DNA of 64,000 bases from assembly GCA_963931865.1 (NCBI GenBank), contig OZ007505.1, positions 7,685,415-7,749,414 on the forward strand. The letters run 5' to 3'. The translations under genes and the position numbers were made by a program. Origin of the DNA: Axinella damicornis (taxonomy: Eukaryota > Porifera > Demospongiae > Axinellida > Axinellidae). The notes beneath the pieces are model-generated. The model had not been told where the DNA came from. It saw nothing but the letters and a program-made list of their open reading frames with translations, and searched no databases. Shown here piece by piece: positions 54,580-64,000 of the stretch. Each line of letters starts with the position of its first letter. Within the stretch, counting starts at the first letter, position 1.

Positions 54580-56260
54580 CTTCAGCCATTTGTGATTCCG
54601 CCTGAGACAAAGCTGCTGCTTTTGGTTCGGTGAGAAAACGCACCACAACGGGCTCTCCCTGAAGTAGAGGATCACTGATGATTGCACTCAAGAATTCTTC
54701 TAGTCTTTTGCACGCATCCTCCTCTTCACTGTGTTCAATGTTCGTCTTGTGAGATTCGCAGTTTGAAATGTCTAACCCTGGAAGTGTTCCCTTCGCTGCA
54801 AGCTGTTCTCGGAGGTCACAAAACTCTTCAAAACTGTGTGTCATGGACAGCTCAGGCTCCAGGACTGAAGGATCGGGGTTGCACATGTCCACTCGATAGG
54901 ACACCCGCCCACTTTCTGAATCCAAAATTCTGCTAACTCTAACAGTCACTGTAGGGCCGTTTACCCCATTTGTCCTCACTTTGGACGCTCCAGGATCACT
55001 CTCGGCATGGCTCAGAGTTGTGGTGGTGGCTTCAGGCATGCTTTCATTTAGGGGGTGGGGCTGGTCATCGGTAATAACGTCTGCAACTTCAGCACTGGTA
55101 CTGGATTCTTTCTCGGAAGAACTTTCTAGCTCTTTGCAGTTCTCGACAGTTGATTCTTGGCTGTGTATCTCGGGCTGAGTGGAGTCACAGTGCTCAGACA
55201 TTTTGGGACAGGTGATTTCACTGTGCCCATTATGCAAACAGGGGACTTCTTCTTGGAAGAAATCCTTGGGGGAAGTAGGCTCCAAATGTGAGGTGGTTTC
55301 AAATTTGATTTCAGAGTCTTGGGGTATTTCACTTGTTTTGATTGCAAAATCCTGGGGCAGTATATTTACAGGACTGGATTGATGGTCTGAATCCCCGAGA
55401 GACAAAGGCTCTTCAACACCATCCGCAGATAGTGCTTCAGGAAGTGTGGAATCAAAAACATGGGGCTTTCCGTCCACTATGCTGTCAACACAACCAGTGC
55501 CCAAGTCCTCGAAGTGGTGGGAATTCTCACCAGCTGGTAAGGGATCCTGTAACGTGGCGTCTTCGCCTGGCGATTTGTGACCAGAATCTAGCCCGTGCTT
55601 TGTCTCTGGCAGACTTTTGGCCTTCCCACTACTTTCTCCCGTTGTAGAGGTTTCAGTAACAGAAGTAGGTGAGGTACCTTCAGCAGGTTCATCGCACAAT
55701 TTACCAACCTCTGGGAGAGCAGGACAAGGTTGTTCCATCGTTTCAACCGCAATGGTATCGCTCAACGTCTTCAATGGGGTTTCAACTCTTTCCAACTCAC
55801 TGCTTAACTCTGGTTCATGAACAGGTTGAACACGTTTTTCTGGGGTAGCTTCCCCTTCTTCCCCTGGTTTAAAAACAAAGTCCCCACCCTCAATTTCCTC
55901 AGGCTCTGCTGAGACCTCTCTTTCAGACTCGGTATCTTGTAACTCAGTATCTTGTAACTCACTGATGCTGTCTAGCACGGGAGGGGAAACACACCCCGCT
56001 CTAGCATACGACAACGCTTCTTCCAGCTGGCTGATTCGCTGTGAATTTGTGATAAGGTTCTGGGCTACCTGGCTTACCGCCACCCAGTTACGACTCTCTT
56101 TGTACTGATACAGTAAATCTTGGCAGGTACCTTGGAGTTTGAATTCTAAGGCAATCTGCCGCTGAAGCAAGTCCACTGTGCTACCGATGCTCTCGTCTTC
56201 CCTTCTATTCAGATTGGATCCAGCACATGAGTCGCTATAGTGCCGTCCGTAAATGGACAT
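54580..56260 (-). CDS. HR1 + PX domain protein, first coding exon
   Basis: An ATG at 56260 (MSIYGRHYSD) opens 560 codons. Residues about 25-95 form an HR1-type antiparallel coiled coil (STVDLLQRQIALEFKLQG...ISQLEEALSYARAG), the Rho-GTPase-binding fold of PKN and rhotekin-type effectors. A long acidic, Ser/Thr/Pro-rich region follows. Residues about 435-545 look like a PX domain (RVSYRVDMCN...HSFEEFCDLREQL...ACKRLEEFLSAI); the usual RRY/SEF arginine is absent, so phosphoinositide binding is uncertain. A TGA at 54572 would end the frame at 562 aa. But GAAG/GTTTGT just before it is a plausible donor of the type used by RASA1 exon 17, and its phase fits the PH-actin exon downstream. Joined, the protein would be 1310 aa. 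The gene is divergent from the LYSMD-like gene 389 bases away. Confidence 0.85.
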
Positions 56261-56648
56261 AGCAGACGGTCAATTTACAATGAATTCCCGCAAGGAACAC
56301 TATCCAGTGTTGATTTGCTCAGGGGCTTCAGATATACAGCGCCAGGGAAGGGGACGTTTATCAATGGGAATAACACAGCTTCGCAGATATTTACTAAGCA
56401 CCAAGTGTGTATTAAACAAAGGCAAGTCAGTCGATAATGAGCTAAAAGCACTTGCGTGGCTCCCTAGAATTTAGCTTAGCTCTGCGGTTCATCCCGGGTA
56501 CGGGGGTGGCTGGTCATGTGCATGTCACGAGACTAAGTATGAATAATGACATATTCATGGTCTACTATTGCTTTGCTGTACAGACAAAAGCCAAAGGGAT
56601 TCGAACAAAGCTACATTTCTTTCAGGAATCGGGAATCATAAACGGAGC
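56261..56648. promoter_or_regulatory. Bidirectional promoter region
   Basis: 388 bases separate the start codons of the divergent HR1-PX gene (minus) and LYSMD-like gene (plus). The interval must hold both promoters and 5' UTRs unless non-coding first exons lie further out. No TATA box or named motif is convincing. Confidence 0.45.
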
Positions 56649-59600
56649 ATGACTGCTGTAGGCACCAGAAATGGGTACACACGTCTACCTACTGCGGACC
56701 CGGACAGTTCGTCGGGAGTGGACAGAAGAAGGAAACTACCCAAGTCTCTTAGACCAGGGTTGTTCTACATGTTTGGTGACAGAGGAAAGTATGTTGATGA
56801 CCATAGTGAATCAGAGGAGACCATAGAGTTGAGAGAAATGAAACCCAGAAAGCCCAAACATCGCAGGTTACGTGGTCCCAAAAGTCCCAAGAGCCCAAGG
56901 ACTTCAAAGATGAAAGTGAAGTTTAACATTATTGAAGAACCCATTCTCCCTGGAGACACTGTACAAAGAGTGGCCCTCAGATATGGATGCCATGTAAGTA
57001 TGTCTTCTTTCCAGGCCATTAGTTGTATAGTGGTTCAATCCTAAATAGGGACACACCCCCTGTTGATGAGATAGCTATTCACCTACTAGTACCCCAATTG
57101 GGCCAACCACAGATGTTAGTATATAGAAAGTTTACAACAGAATATGTCAAATCTCAATCTCCGTGGGACAAATTAGTTACGTGGGACAAATTAGTTACGT
57201 GGGACAAGTTAGTTACTCGGCAACTGGGGGTGTATACTGTATTTCCACGATCAAATGCCACCCTTGATTGAGTTGCCGCCCTCAAATAACAGCCGCACCT
57301 CCAGAAGGGCTGAATGAAATAAACACCACCCTTGTTTAGTAGCCGTGGCTAGTTATTTGCTTGTGTGGATGGCCAGGCGAAGCGCTTTATGTATAGCTCT
57401 CGAGGAGGGAAGCGACCGTGACCATTTTACTGTGAACATAAATAGGAGATAGAAAGTTTGGCATTTCCTGAGGCATGGAGGGCCAGCAATGTATGATCGG
57501 CTAAGTGTTTCGGGGAGTAATGGCCACGAAGTTTGCTACTTTCCTACCATTTTGTCGGGATGATTACGGTGCTGATTCCTTTCTTCGCTACAAAGCGGTA
57601 CATACACAGTACTCCAATCCGTTTCCTCGCTTCCTTGTTCATGCTGAGTTTAATTAACGCCTTCCTTGATTAGTGGCCACCCTCCAATAGTAGCCATAGT
57701 AAATCGCGTGATGAATTAAATAGTAGCAGCGGCATTTGATTGTGGAAATATATCCTTATTGCTGAGCACATTAGCGTGAGGCTCTGAATGAGGGATGTAT
57801 TCTCACACTATACGTATGTGTCAATCACACTTAGGCATATTGATCACACTTAGCAGGTTTCTGGCTGGCCGCCCAAGTTTTAATAGCCACAAGGACTGAG
57901 CAAGATTTTCAACTTGGGAGATCAGGGGACTAGAGCTAGAGCAGCTACATGTGAAGTCAAACAGTAGACCGTAGTTGAAATCTTGATATTGCAGCTCCAC
58001 ACACTGCCAGCGACAAAAGCTGGGCAGGGCTAGGAATGAGGCTAGGGTACAAGAGGGGCTTCAGGGCTTGCAGAGCTAGAGCAGCTACATTTGGAGTCGA
58101 ACAGTGAGCATATAGTCAACATCTGCCATCAAGTAGACACATGGTAGACACATGGAGGGCGGTGCCCAATGAAGAATCTCGACGTCCTGTGTTGTACTGT
58201 CCGTCCAATGGCTGGATATCAGAGCGTTCGCAAGGCAGACGATCGATACTGTTTGTTGTTCACAACGCCGGGGACAGATCAACGCAAAACAGGTATTTTA
58301 ACAGTTGGGCACCGCCTCCCGTGTGTCTACCATCTGTCTACCTGACGTCATCGCATGTGACCAGATCTCCCAGGCCTTCCCTTGCCGTATTTCATACTGG
58401 AAGCGATTAAATACTGGCGGTGGGAACGACCTGGGAACAAGGCTAACTAATCTGTCTGTGTAGGCCACGATTTCAGCTAGGGTTTGTATATATATACAGT
58501 ACATATGTGGCAATAGTTAGTCACCCTTAGGAATGCAATTACCACTTAAGGTTAAAATGTGCAATGGCATTTCCTGGTCTATGTGCGTTTTAGCGATGGA
58601 CACTGTGGATGGGTTGCCCAAGTTGGTGGAGCCAGTCAGCAGCTTATCATTGCCAAGAGTGAGCTAATTAGCCACTCCATGAGTTTCAGCACTTGGGGGA
58701 GCATGTACTACTTCTGCAAACTCGTTTTGCCACCTTCTTACAGTTAACAGCTTCTGAGTACACGTGGACATCCTACTACATGAGACCACGCCTACTAATT
58801 ATGCTCTCGTGCAAGAGGCATTCTCTGTGCGTATGAATATTGATGAATTAGGGTGTTTGTATCACCAAGGGGACTAGAACTGAATTGAGTCCTAGGTAGA
58901 AGCCATATATCCCTATCCATCACTGGGCAAGTTAGTACAGCTTGTCTTCATAGCTGTTATATATGTTTACGACTATAATGTGGTTTTGGCCTGAAGATGA
59001 GTTGTAATTAACTGTGGAATTAATCGAATGGTGTGGACTATACAGAATTGGCAAAAGAATCGAGTCCTAAGAATGTGACGTAGGTTAAAGTGTGTTGCAC
59101 AGGAATGGAATTAAAAGGGTTCAGCTGAATGAACGTGAATCGAATGATTCTACTTCATATCCTCAATTCGTTGTACCCTGATGGGAAAACACTGTAATGG
59201 CTAGACTTGTGTCTTGCTCTATCATGTGCTTTCCTATAAGACAGAGGCTTTCAGGCTAGAAAGATAGAGTGGAGCAACCTGTCTGCTACCACTGTTTTAG
59301 TAATGTTACTATGATGTGGCAAGCAATCAAATGCCCTGTACCAGACTATAACTAACATCACTGTAAGCATAATGAATGAAGCCTGACTGAAAGGAAGTGT
59401 TGCTATGGCTATTAATAACAATTGCATGCAATGGCAACCATAATACAATCAGGATCCCCCCTCCCTGGCCAGAAGCATCTCACTCACTCAAACTGAAGTA
59501 TGTTAGCCAACAGGTACAACAAACGTCATCGCCATAGCAACAAGATACTCTTTACATAGGAAAGACTAGTAACCTATAGTCCTCCTCTTGTTCTCCTCTA

Positions 59601-60230
59601 TAGGCCTCAGAAATACGAAGAGTGAATAACCTGTACAGAGACCAAGACTTCTTTGCCCTGAAGGTGGTGAAGATCCCCGTGAGAGAACATGGGGTGTTAA
59701 CAGAGACCCAACAGCTTGAGAAATGCAGGCAGAACACAGTGGCAGAGAGAACTTCAGGTAACCAGAGTTCCAGTGCGTCTGATGAAGTGAGGATGGGTGG
59801 CAAGGGGGCGTACTACTGTTCAGGGGATGAAGAGAAAGGAGGAGAAGGGTACTCTTGTGATGCAGATGATGAGAAGGGAGACTCGGATGTCCCCGAGTAT
59901 AGGCAAGTCAGCATCCAGTCTGCGCTGAAATGGAAATACAGTCGGCATACACTCTTGAAGAAGTTTGACGAGGATCTGCAAAGAGTGAGGAAGGACACTG
60001 AACAGCGGATGTCAAACCTCAGAGAGGTTGCCCTGACACTGGACTCCCCAGCAATCCATCCCATCATGGCCCAGCAGAGAAGCCGCTATGGAAAGGGAGG
60101 GTTCAATCTGGATTTTAGGCTCTTCAATCTGGACTGGAGGATCATGGTGATCGTTTTGGTGGTTGTCATGGTGGTGATACTGTCATATGTAGCAATACTT
60201 TTTTTTCAGTTTCTCCATAAAAGAACTTGA
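56649..60230 (+). CDS. LYSMD3/4: LysM and membrane-anchor protein, LYSMD3/4-like
   Basis: Two exons, 56649-56993 and 59604-60230, join in phase 0 (CAT/GTAAGT to CTATAG/GCC) to 323 aa. The LysM domain spans about residues 94-141 and is split by the intron: [17 protein letters not shown] then [18 protein letters not shown] and KIPV, which matches the LYSMD family closely. There is no signal peptide. One hydrophobic segment near the C terminus (about 293-317, [17 protein letters not shown]) precedes a short basic tail, so a single-pass protein with a large N-terminal region is expected, as in vertebrate LYSMD3 and LYSMD4. The function of this animal family is poorly known; glycan binding is only suggested by the fold. 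Acidic ([17 protein letters not shown]) and basic linkers flank the domain. The 2.6-kb intron holds a TIR element. Confidence 0.92.
57238..57752. mobile_element. Inverted-repeat element in the LYSMD-like intron
   Basis: TATTTCCACGATCAAATGCC at the left and GGCATTTGATTGTGGAAATA at the right are inverted copies. Inner arms (ACCCTTGATTGAGTTGCC / GATTAGTGGCCACCCTCC) are looser. No transposase frame. Confidence 0.65.
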
Positions 60231-61095
60231 CAATATATTTTGCAGATCACTTGCATCCACTATGATTCCACCAACAATATAGCAGCTGGCAAGCACGGAT
60301 ATGAAAGAGTTTCGTGGCAGTGTGGGGACGCCTAACACTAACTCGCCCTCTCCCCAATTAATAGCACCCAATAAGATTCTTTGACAAGCCAGACGTTACA
60401 GCAACAATTCAACGTCTGTGCAGATGTCTCTATTCCGTAATGTAGAATGACGAAACAGGGTGTTTCTGAAGTTAATTTTCGTTCCACTGATACTGGTATC
60501 GGTTCGATCCTGGTACCAGCCAGTGGTGAGGTATCGGGTATGGGTATTGACAAATCTGACTGAGTGCTTGCTAGAGCAATCAGCGATGGTAGGTTGTGAG
60601 CATTTGTGGGTGGATGCTGATCATGAAAGCTTAATTGTTGCCAAATTTGTGAAGAAAGCTGGAGTACACACCTATCACACTGGTATTGTTATCGGCCTGT
60701 TTCACATATTATTCCAAGGTCAATCGGAATCAGTAGCTAGGTGGAACACTAAATTCTAGTTTGTGGAAGTGAGGACAAATCAAAAAACAAATGAATTTCT
60801 GTGTCCATGATTCTGCTCGATGAAGGACATGCAGCTTCGCCGATCGCAACCAGCAACATGCATGCATGCATAATTGGACAAGTGTCCATGCAGTTACACA
60901 TACCAAAAGTACCTTCTATGATCCTTCAAGCTAACGACAGTTACCGGTACCATTGTGTATATATACGTATGTGGGTAGCATCGTCCGATGCATGCAGTAC
61001 ACTATATAGCTATATCAACATCTTGGCCCATTATAATTATTCAGAAAGTAGGTAGTAAAAGTATAAATAAAAGAACAGAAACAGAGAATTCAAGA
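60231..61095. other. Intergenic region between two convergent genes
   Basis: Both flanking genes end here, so it should hold their two 3' UTRs. A patch at 60465-60590 (GATACTGGTATCGG..., GAGTGCTTGCTAGAGCAATCA) is related in inverted orientation to 50255-50400, marking a dispersed repeat. No gene is visible. Confidence 0.5.
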
Positions 61096-63171
61096 TTAGT
61101 TTTCTGATGAAGATTCTTCCTCTGCATTCTGTAGCCATTCAATGACTGGTCTTACTGACGTTAAGAGTTCCTGCTTCCTCAAACTAGAGTCTGAGCTCTG
61201 GAATTTTGAATACCACTCCATTATTGCCGCCTCGTCTACAATGTCCGCATTATAGAGCAGCAGAAGAACCTTTGGGAAGATGGTGGTAACGTTTGGGTGT
61301 TGTGATGCACAGTTCACTAGCATATGTAAAACACCGATCTGATTCTCTAATCCCTTGATGTAGTGTTGCAAGAGAGATTCGTAGTGGGAAATGGCATTCT
61401 TTATGTAGAGGAGTAGTTCCGGAGCTTGACCTGTGGTGCTGTTTTGTGGACCTTCCAAAATTGCTTTCACGATCGCAAGAGGCACGTCTTGGATTGGGAT
61501 ATTGTAGGCATATTTCGAAGCGTTGATCATAATAATGGTGTTCTCACTCGGGACAAGTTCTGCTATCCCCGACCTAATACTATCCAGAATTTCGTTGTAG
61601 AACATGAGGGCATCTGTGTCGCCTTCCATGAGCTCTGGACTGCTGGACAAAGAAGAAACAATACTGCTTTCACTACTGGAGACACTTGTTTCCTCTTCAA
61701 AAGGCCACTTTTCCACCACAACAAGGCGGTCTGAATCCTCATCTTCCTCTGTGATAGGCTGCTGCCATAGAAACCCCTTCCCCTCGCGGCCAACATGCTC
61801 AGCTACCATCTCGGGTTGCTCAGTGCGTTCTGGTGCTGAGTCCTTTCTATCTACTGCTGAGTCTTCATCTTCCCACTGTGAATCAAAGAGGGCACTTTGT
61901 TGCTTGGTAGTGAGGCGAGAGCCAGCCTTAACCACAAAGTCAGGACCCATGACCACCCCAAACGACAACAGACTACCGGGCTCCACTGTCACACCTGATT
62001 TAAGGGTTACTCCATCACACACAACAGCTTGCTTGACGGTGCAATTGCATTCAATCTTCACATTGTTCCAAATGTATGAGCCTTCAATCGTAACATTCTC
62101 TCCAATCACACAATTGTGGCCAATAGAGGAATGGGAAATTTGGGAGTTTGCCCCCACAGATGTCGCATTTCCAATGACTACATCTTCCCTCAAGACAGAC
62201 CCCAAGGCGAGGATGACATTCGTATTGAGGTAGATGTTGTGCCTCCCATATGAATAATTCTCCCCTATTGTATTATCCGGCACTAGAGGGTAGACCCATC
62301 GATGGATGACATCCTTACTGACAGCATCGTATGTACGAAGGTTTGAAACTCTAGCAGCGTACTGGTCAGAAATGAAATGGGTGTGGATATGATTGCCCAT
62401 AATCTCCTCGTTCACCAGAATACCACGGATGAAGTGGTGCCTTGTCTGGTAGTCAAAGTTATCAGAGAAAAGCTGGGGAACAATCGGAGAGCAGATGCTA
62501 ATGTGGCAATCTAGGACATCGTAATGAAGCTCCACTTCAGGGTTTTCCTCAAAGACTGAGACAGGAATGGAGAGTCGCTTCTTACCAGTCGGTTTTTCAC
62601 AGTGGAGAAGTCTACCATTGGGGGCACTAGTTGCAATGAGGATGTCATCTTCGCTGCTTCGAGTACGATGGCTGGGGTTGGCCTTTTTATAAACGCATGT
62701 CATGACAGTCATTTTATCCATCTTCCTAGTCTCTTTGTGAAGCTGTATCACCTCCATGAGTTCCATGTTGGAGACAAGGTCACCAGAAACGAGGACAAAA
62801 TCAGAGCGGATCAGAGACTGCGAGTCAATGTCCCTCAGGGCATCCCCCACTGAAGGACAATCCTCCGAGATGATGATTTCCAGTTTCACAGGTGACGTGG
62901 GTTTCATCCACCGCGATGACTCAAGGTGGGCTTTAATCATCTCAGCATGGGCACAGCAGAACACAAAGATCTCTTGTACCCCCGCTACAGCAAGGAACTC
63001 TACTGTGTAGTCGATAAGCGGCCTGTTGACCAGCGGCAGCAGCGCCCTCGGCTTTTCCATGGTGATTGGGAGAAACCGGAAGTTGAAGCTGTCTGCAATG
63101 ACCACCGCCTGTATCACGTCTTCTGAGTCCCATTTCTCCGCTCCCTTCTTCCCCTTATCCTTTTTGCTCAT
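61096..63171 (-). CDS. EIF2B5: Translation initiation factor eIF2B subunit epsilon
   Basis: 691 aa in one exon (human eIF2B-epsilon: 721). This is the catalytic subunit of the cytosolic guanine-nucleotide exchange factor that recharges eIF2 with GTP. Residues about 22-250 form a nucleotidyltransferase-like fold starting VIADSFNFRFLPI..KPRALLPL, close to the vertebrate sequence. About 310-425 are hexapeptide left-handed beta-helix repeats (GNATSVGANSQISHSSIG and following). A charged linker follows, then the HEAT-like W2 domain (about 515-690), which carries exchange activity, ending in an acidic box (NAEEESSSEN). Start MSKKDKGKKG is the first ATG and is followed by the usual lysine-rich N terminus. 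No frame breaks or missing domains are seen. Confidence 0.97.
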   Translation of the reverse strand: MSKKDKGKKGAEKWDSEDVIQAVVIADSFNFRFLPITMEKPRALLPLVNRPLIDYTVEFLAVAGVQEIFVFCCAHAEMIKAHLESSRWMKPTSPVKLEIIISEDCPSVGDALRDIDSQSLIRSDFVLVSGDLVSNMELMEVIQLHKETRKMDKMTVMTCVYKKANPSHRTRSSEDDILIATSAPNGRLLHCEKPTGKKRLSIPVSVFEENPEVELHYDVLDCHISICSPIVPQLFSDNFDYQTRHHFIRGILVNEEIMGNHIHTHFISDQYAARVSNLRTYDAVSKDVIHRWVYPLVPDNTIGENYSYGRHNIYLNTNVILALGSVLREDVVIGNATSVGANSQISHSSIGHNCVIGENVTIEGSYIWNNVKIECNCTVKQAVVCDGVTLKSGVTVEPGSLLSFGVVMGPDFVVKAGSRLTTKQQSALFDSQWEDEDSAVDRKDSAPERTEQPEMVAEHVGREGKGFLWQQPITEEDEDSDRLVVVEKWPFEEETSVSSSESSIVSSLSSSPELMEGDTDALMFYNEILDSIRSGIAELVPSENTIIMINASKYAYNIPIQDVPLAIVKAILEGPQNSTTGQAPELLLYIKNAISHYESLLQHYIKGLENQIGVLHMLVNCASQHPNVTTIFPKVLLLLYNADIVDEAAIMEWYSKFQSSDSSLRKQELLTSVRPVIEWLQNAEEESSSEN

Positions 63172-64000
63172 TCTGCAAGTTTAGCAACAAGAAAAGTACC
63201 CTGCAAGCCTTGAAAGTTGACCCAGAACTCGCTTCAAGCTTGAAGCCTTCTTGCAGCATGCTGGTCACATGAATATCACGCGAGTCGCACGTGGTTTTGA
63301 AACAAAAAGAGAGGGAAAGTAGCTACCTCTTTTATTTATACAGCAAACGCAGGACTGCAGAGTATGGAACAGAAGCACGAATATGTGAGATATCCTTACT
63401 AGCAGATATTGGGGGGGGGGGGGGGGGGGGGGGGGGCTTGAGCGAGTGCACATGCACTTCACAGACTATGTGCATATTTATGCACAGCATAGGATCAACT
63501 GTGAGTCAATCTATTAACTGTAGCATATTATAGCAAGCACATCACACACACTCGGAACCAGACCCTTCGCACGGGGAGGAGGAAGGGTCTGGGCACATGT
63601 ATTTGAGCTGTCCCCACGGAAATTATGCATGAGTAATTAGTGATCAACTGTGATACCATTGTATGATCACAGTTGACCTGCTTATTGCTTCCTTTAACTT
63701 TTGTCAAAGCGATTTGCCGTGTCTAGTTGCTGGTGCCATTGTGACACTGAAAACCTGGAGAAAAATCCTTTCCATGACGTCATTTGTAATCAACGACTCT
63801 GATTCGTCAGGTCAACTCCATCCTGGGGACAACTCAAATGTAAGCGTGTGCCCAGACCCATGCGAAGGATCTGCTTCCAAGACCACTGGTCCAGGCCCCA
63901 CCCAGCTTTCCATCCATCTCCTAATTGATTACCGTTTGTGTATTTGTCTTGTTTTGTACCCCTATTTCCTCTTCTTTTCTTTTTGTTGTTGTCATTTTCT
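63172..64000. other. 5' flank of EIF2B5 and window end
   Basis: No coding region. A G run of about 26 lies at 63411-63436. A small hairpin of the CCAGACCC type is at 63553-63592, with an inverted half near 63851. CGCACGTG-type sequence near 63287 could be an E-box for EIF2B5, but this is weak. Confidence 0.4.

Overview
The window looks like a metazoan nuclear genome, most likely a sponge (demosponge). Genes have introns with GT/AG ends, and the proteins are animal signalling proteins: a p120 RasGAP, an SHB-type SH2 adaptor, eIF2B-epsilon and a LYSMD3/4-type protein. Two kinases carry the HRDLSSNN catalytic loop typical of the large TKL-like families of sponges and amoebae. Introns are short and full of microsatellites and small inverted-repeat elements. 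One scaffold gap of exactly 200 N lies at 12579-12778. The sponge assignment is an inference; no marker gene settles it.

Layout. (1) 2-3262, plus strand: 3' part of a polymorphic-outer-membrane-repeat / multi-pass membrane protein, broken by two close frameshifts. (2) 3263-8227: no intact gene, but a decayed copy of two RasGAP exons and several small inverted-repeat elements. (3) 8228-27661, minus: a complete RASA1 (p120 RasGAP) gene; 24 exons could be placed, all phases fit, and they sum to 2799 nt (932 aa). It holds a 37-bp minisatellite over a splice donor and a false duplication of exons 18-20 around the gap. (4) 28286-31818 and 32918-36237, minus: two tandem paralogues encoding kinase - coiled coil - SH2 proteins (510 and 539 aa). 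(5) 37293-45522, minus: an SHB/SHD/SHE/SHF-type adaptor (591 aa, 3 exons). (6) 45985-48236 and 54580-56260, minus: a PH + actin-fold exon and an HR1 + PX exon whose splice ends are phase-compatible, so they may be one 1310-aa gene. (7) 56649-60230, plus: LYSMD3/4-like membrane protein, divergent from the HR1-PX gene. (8) 61096-63171, minus: EIF2B5 in one exon.

Four neighbouring minus-strand genes carry five SH2 domains. Each domain that begins an exon at its first tryptophan does so at the same codon phase. This suggests local duplication of SH2 exons. Functionally they belong together: SH2 recruitment of RasGAP, SH2 kinases and an SH2 adaptor, next to a likely Rho-effector/phosphoinositide/actin-fold protein.

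Repeats dominate the rest. A TIR family starting TAGCCTCGTTCCCAG makes 9-bp target duplications at its best copies and ranges from 399 bp down to a 32-bp perfect palindrome. A second palindrome family starts CAAGAGCG. There is a ~900-bp foldback element, and very long CCCT/CA tracts directly abut several 3' splice sites of the RasGAP gene.
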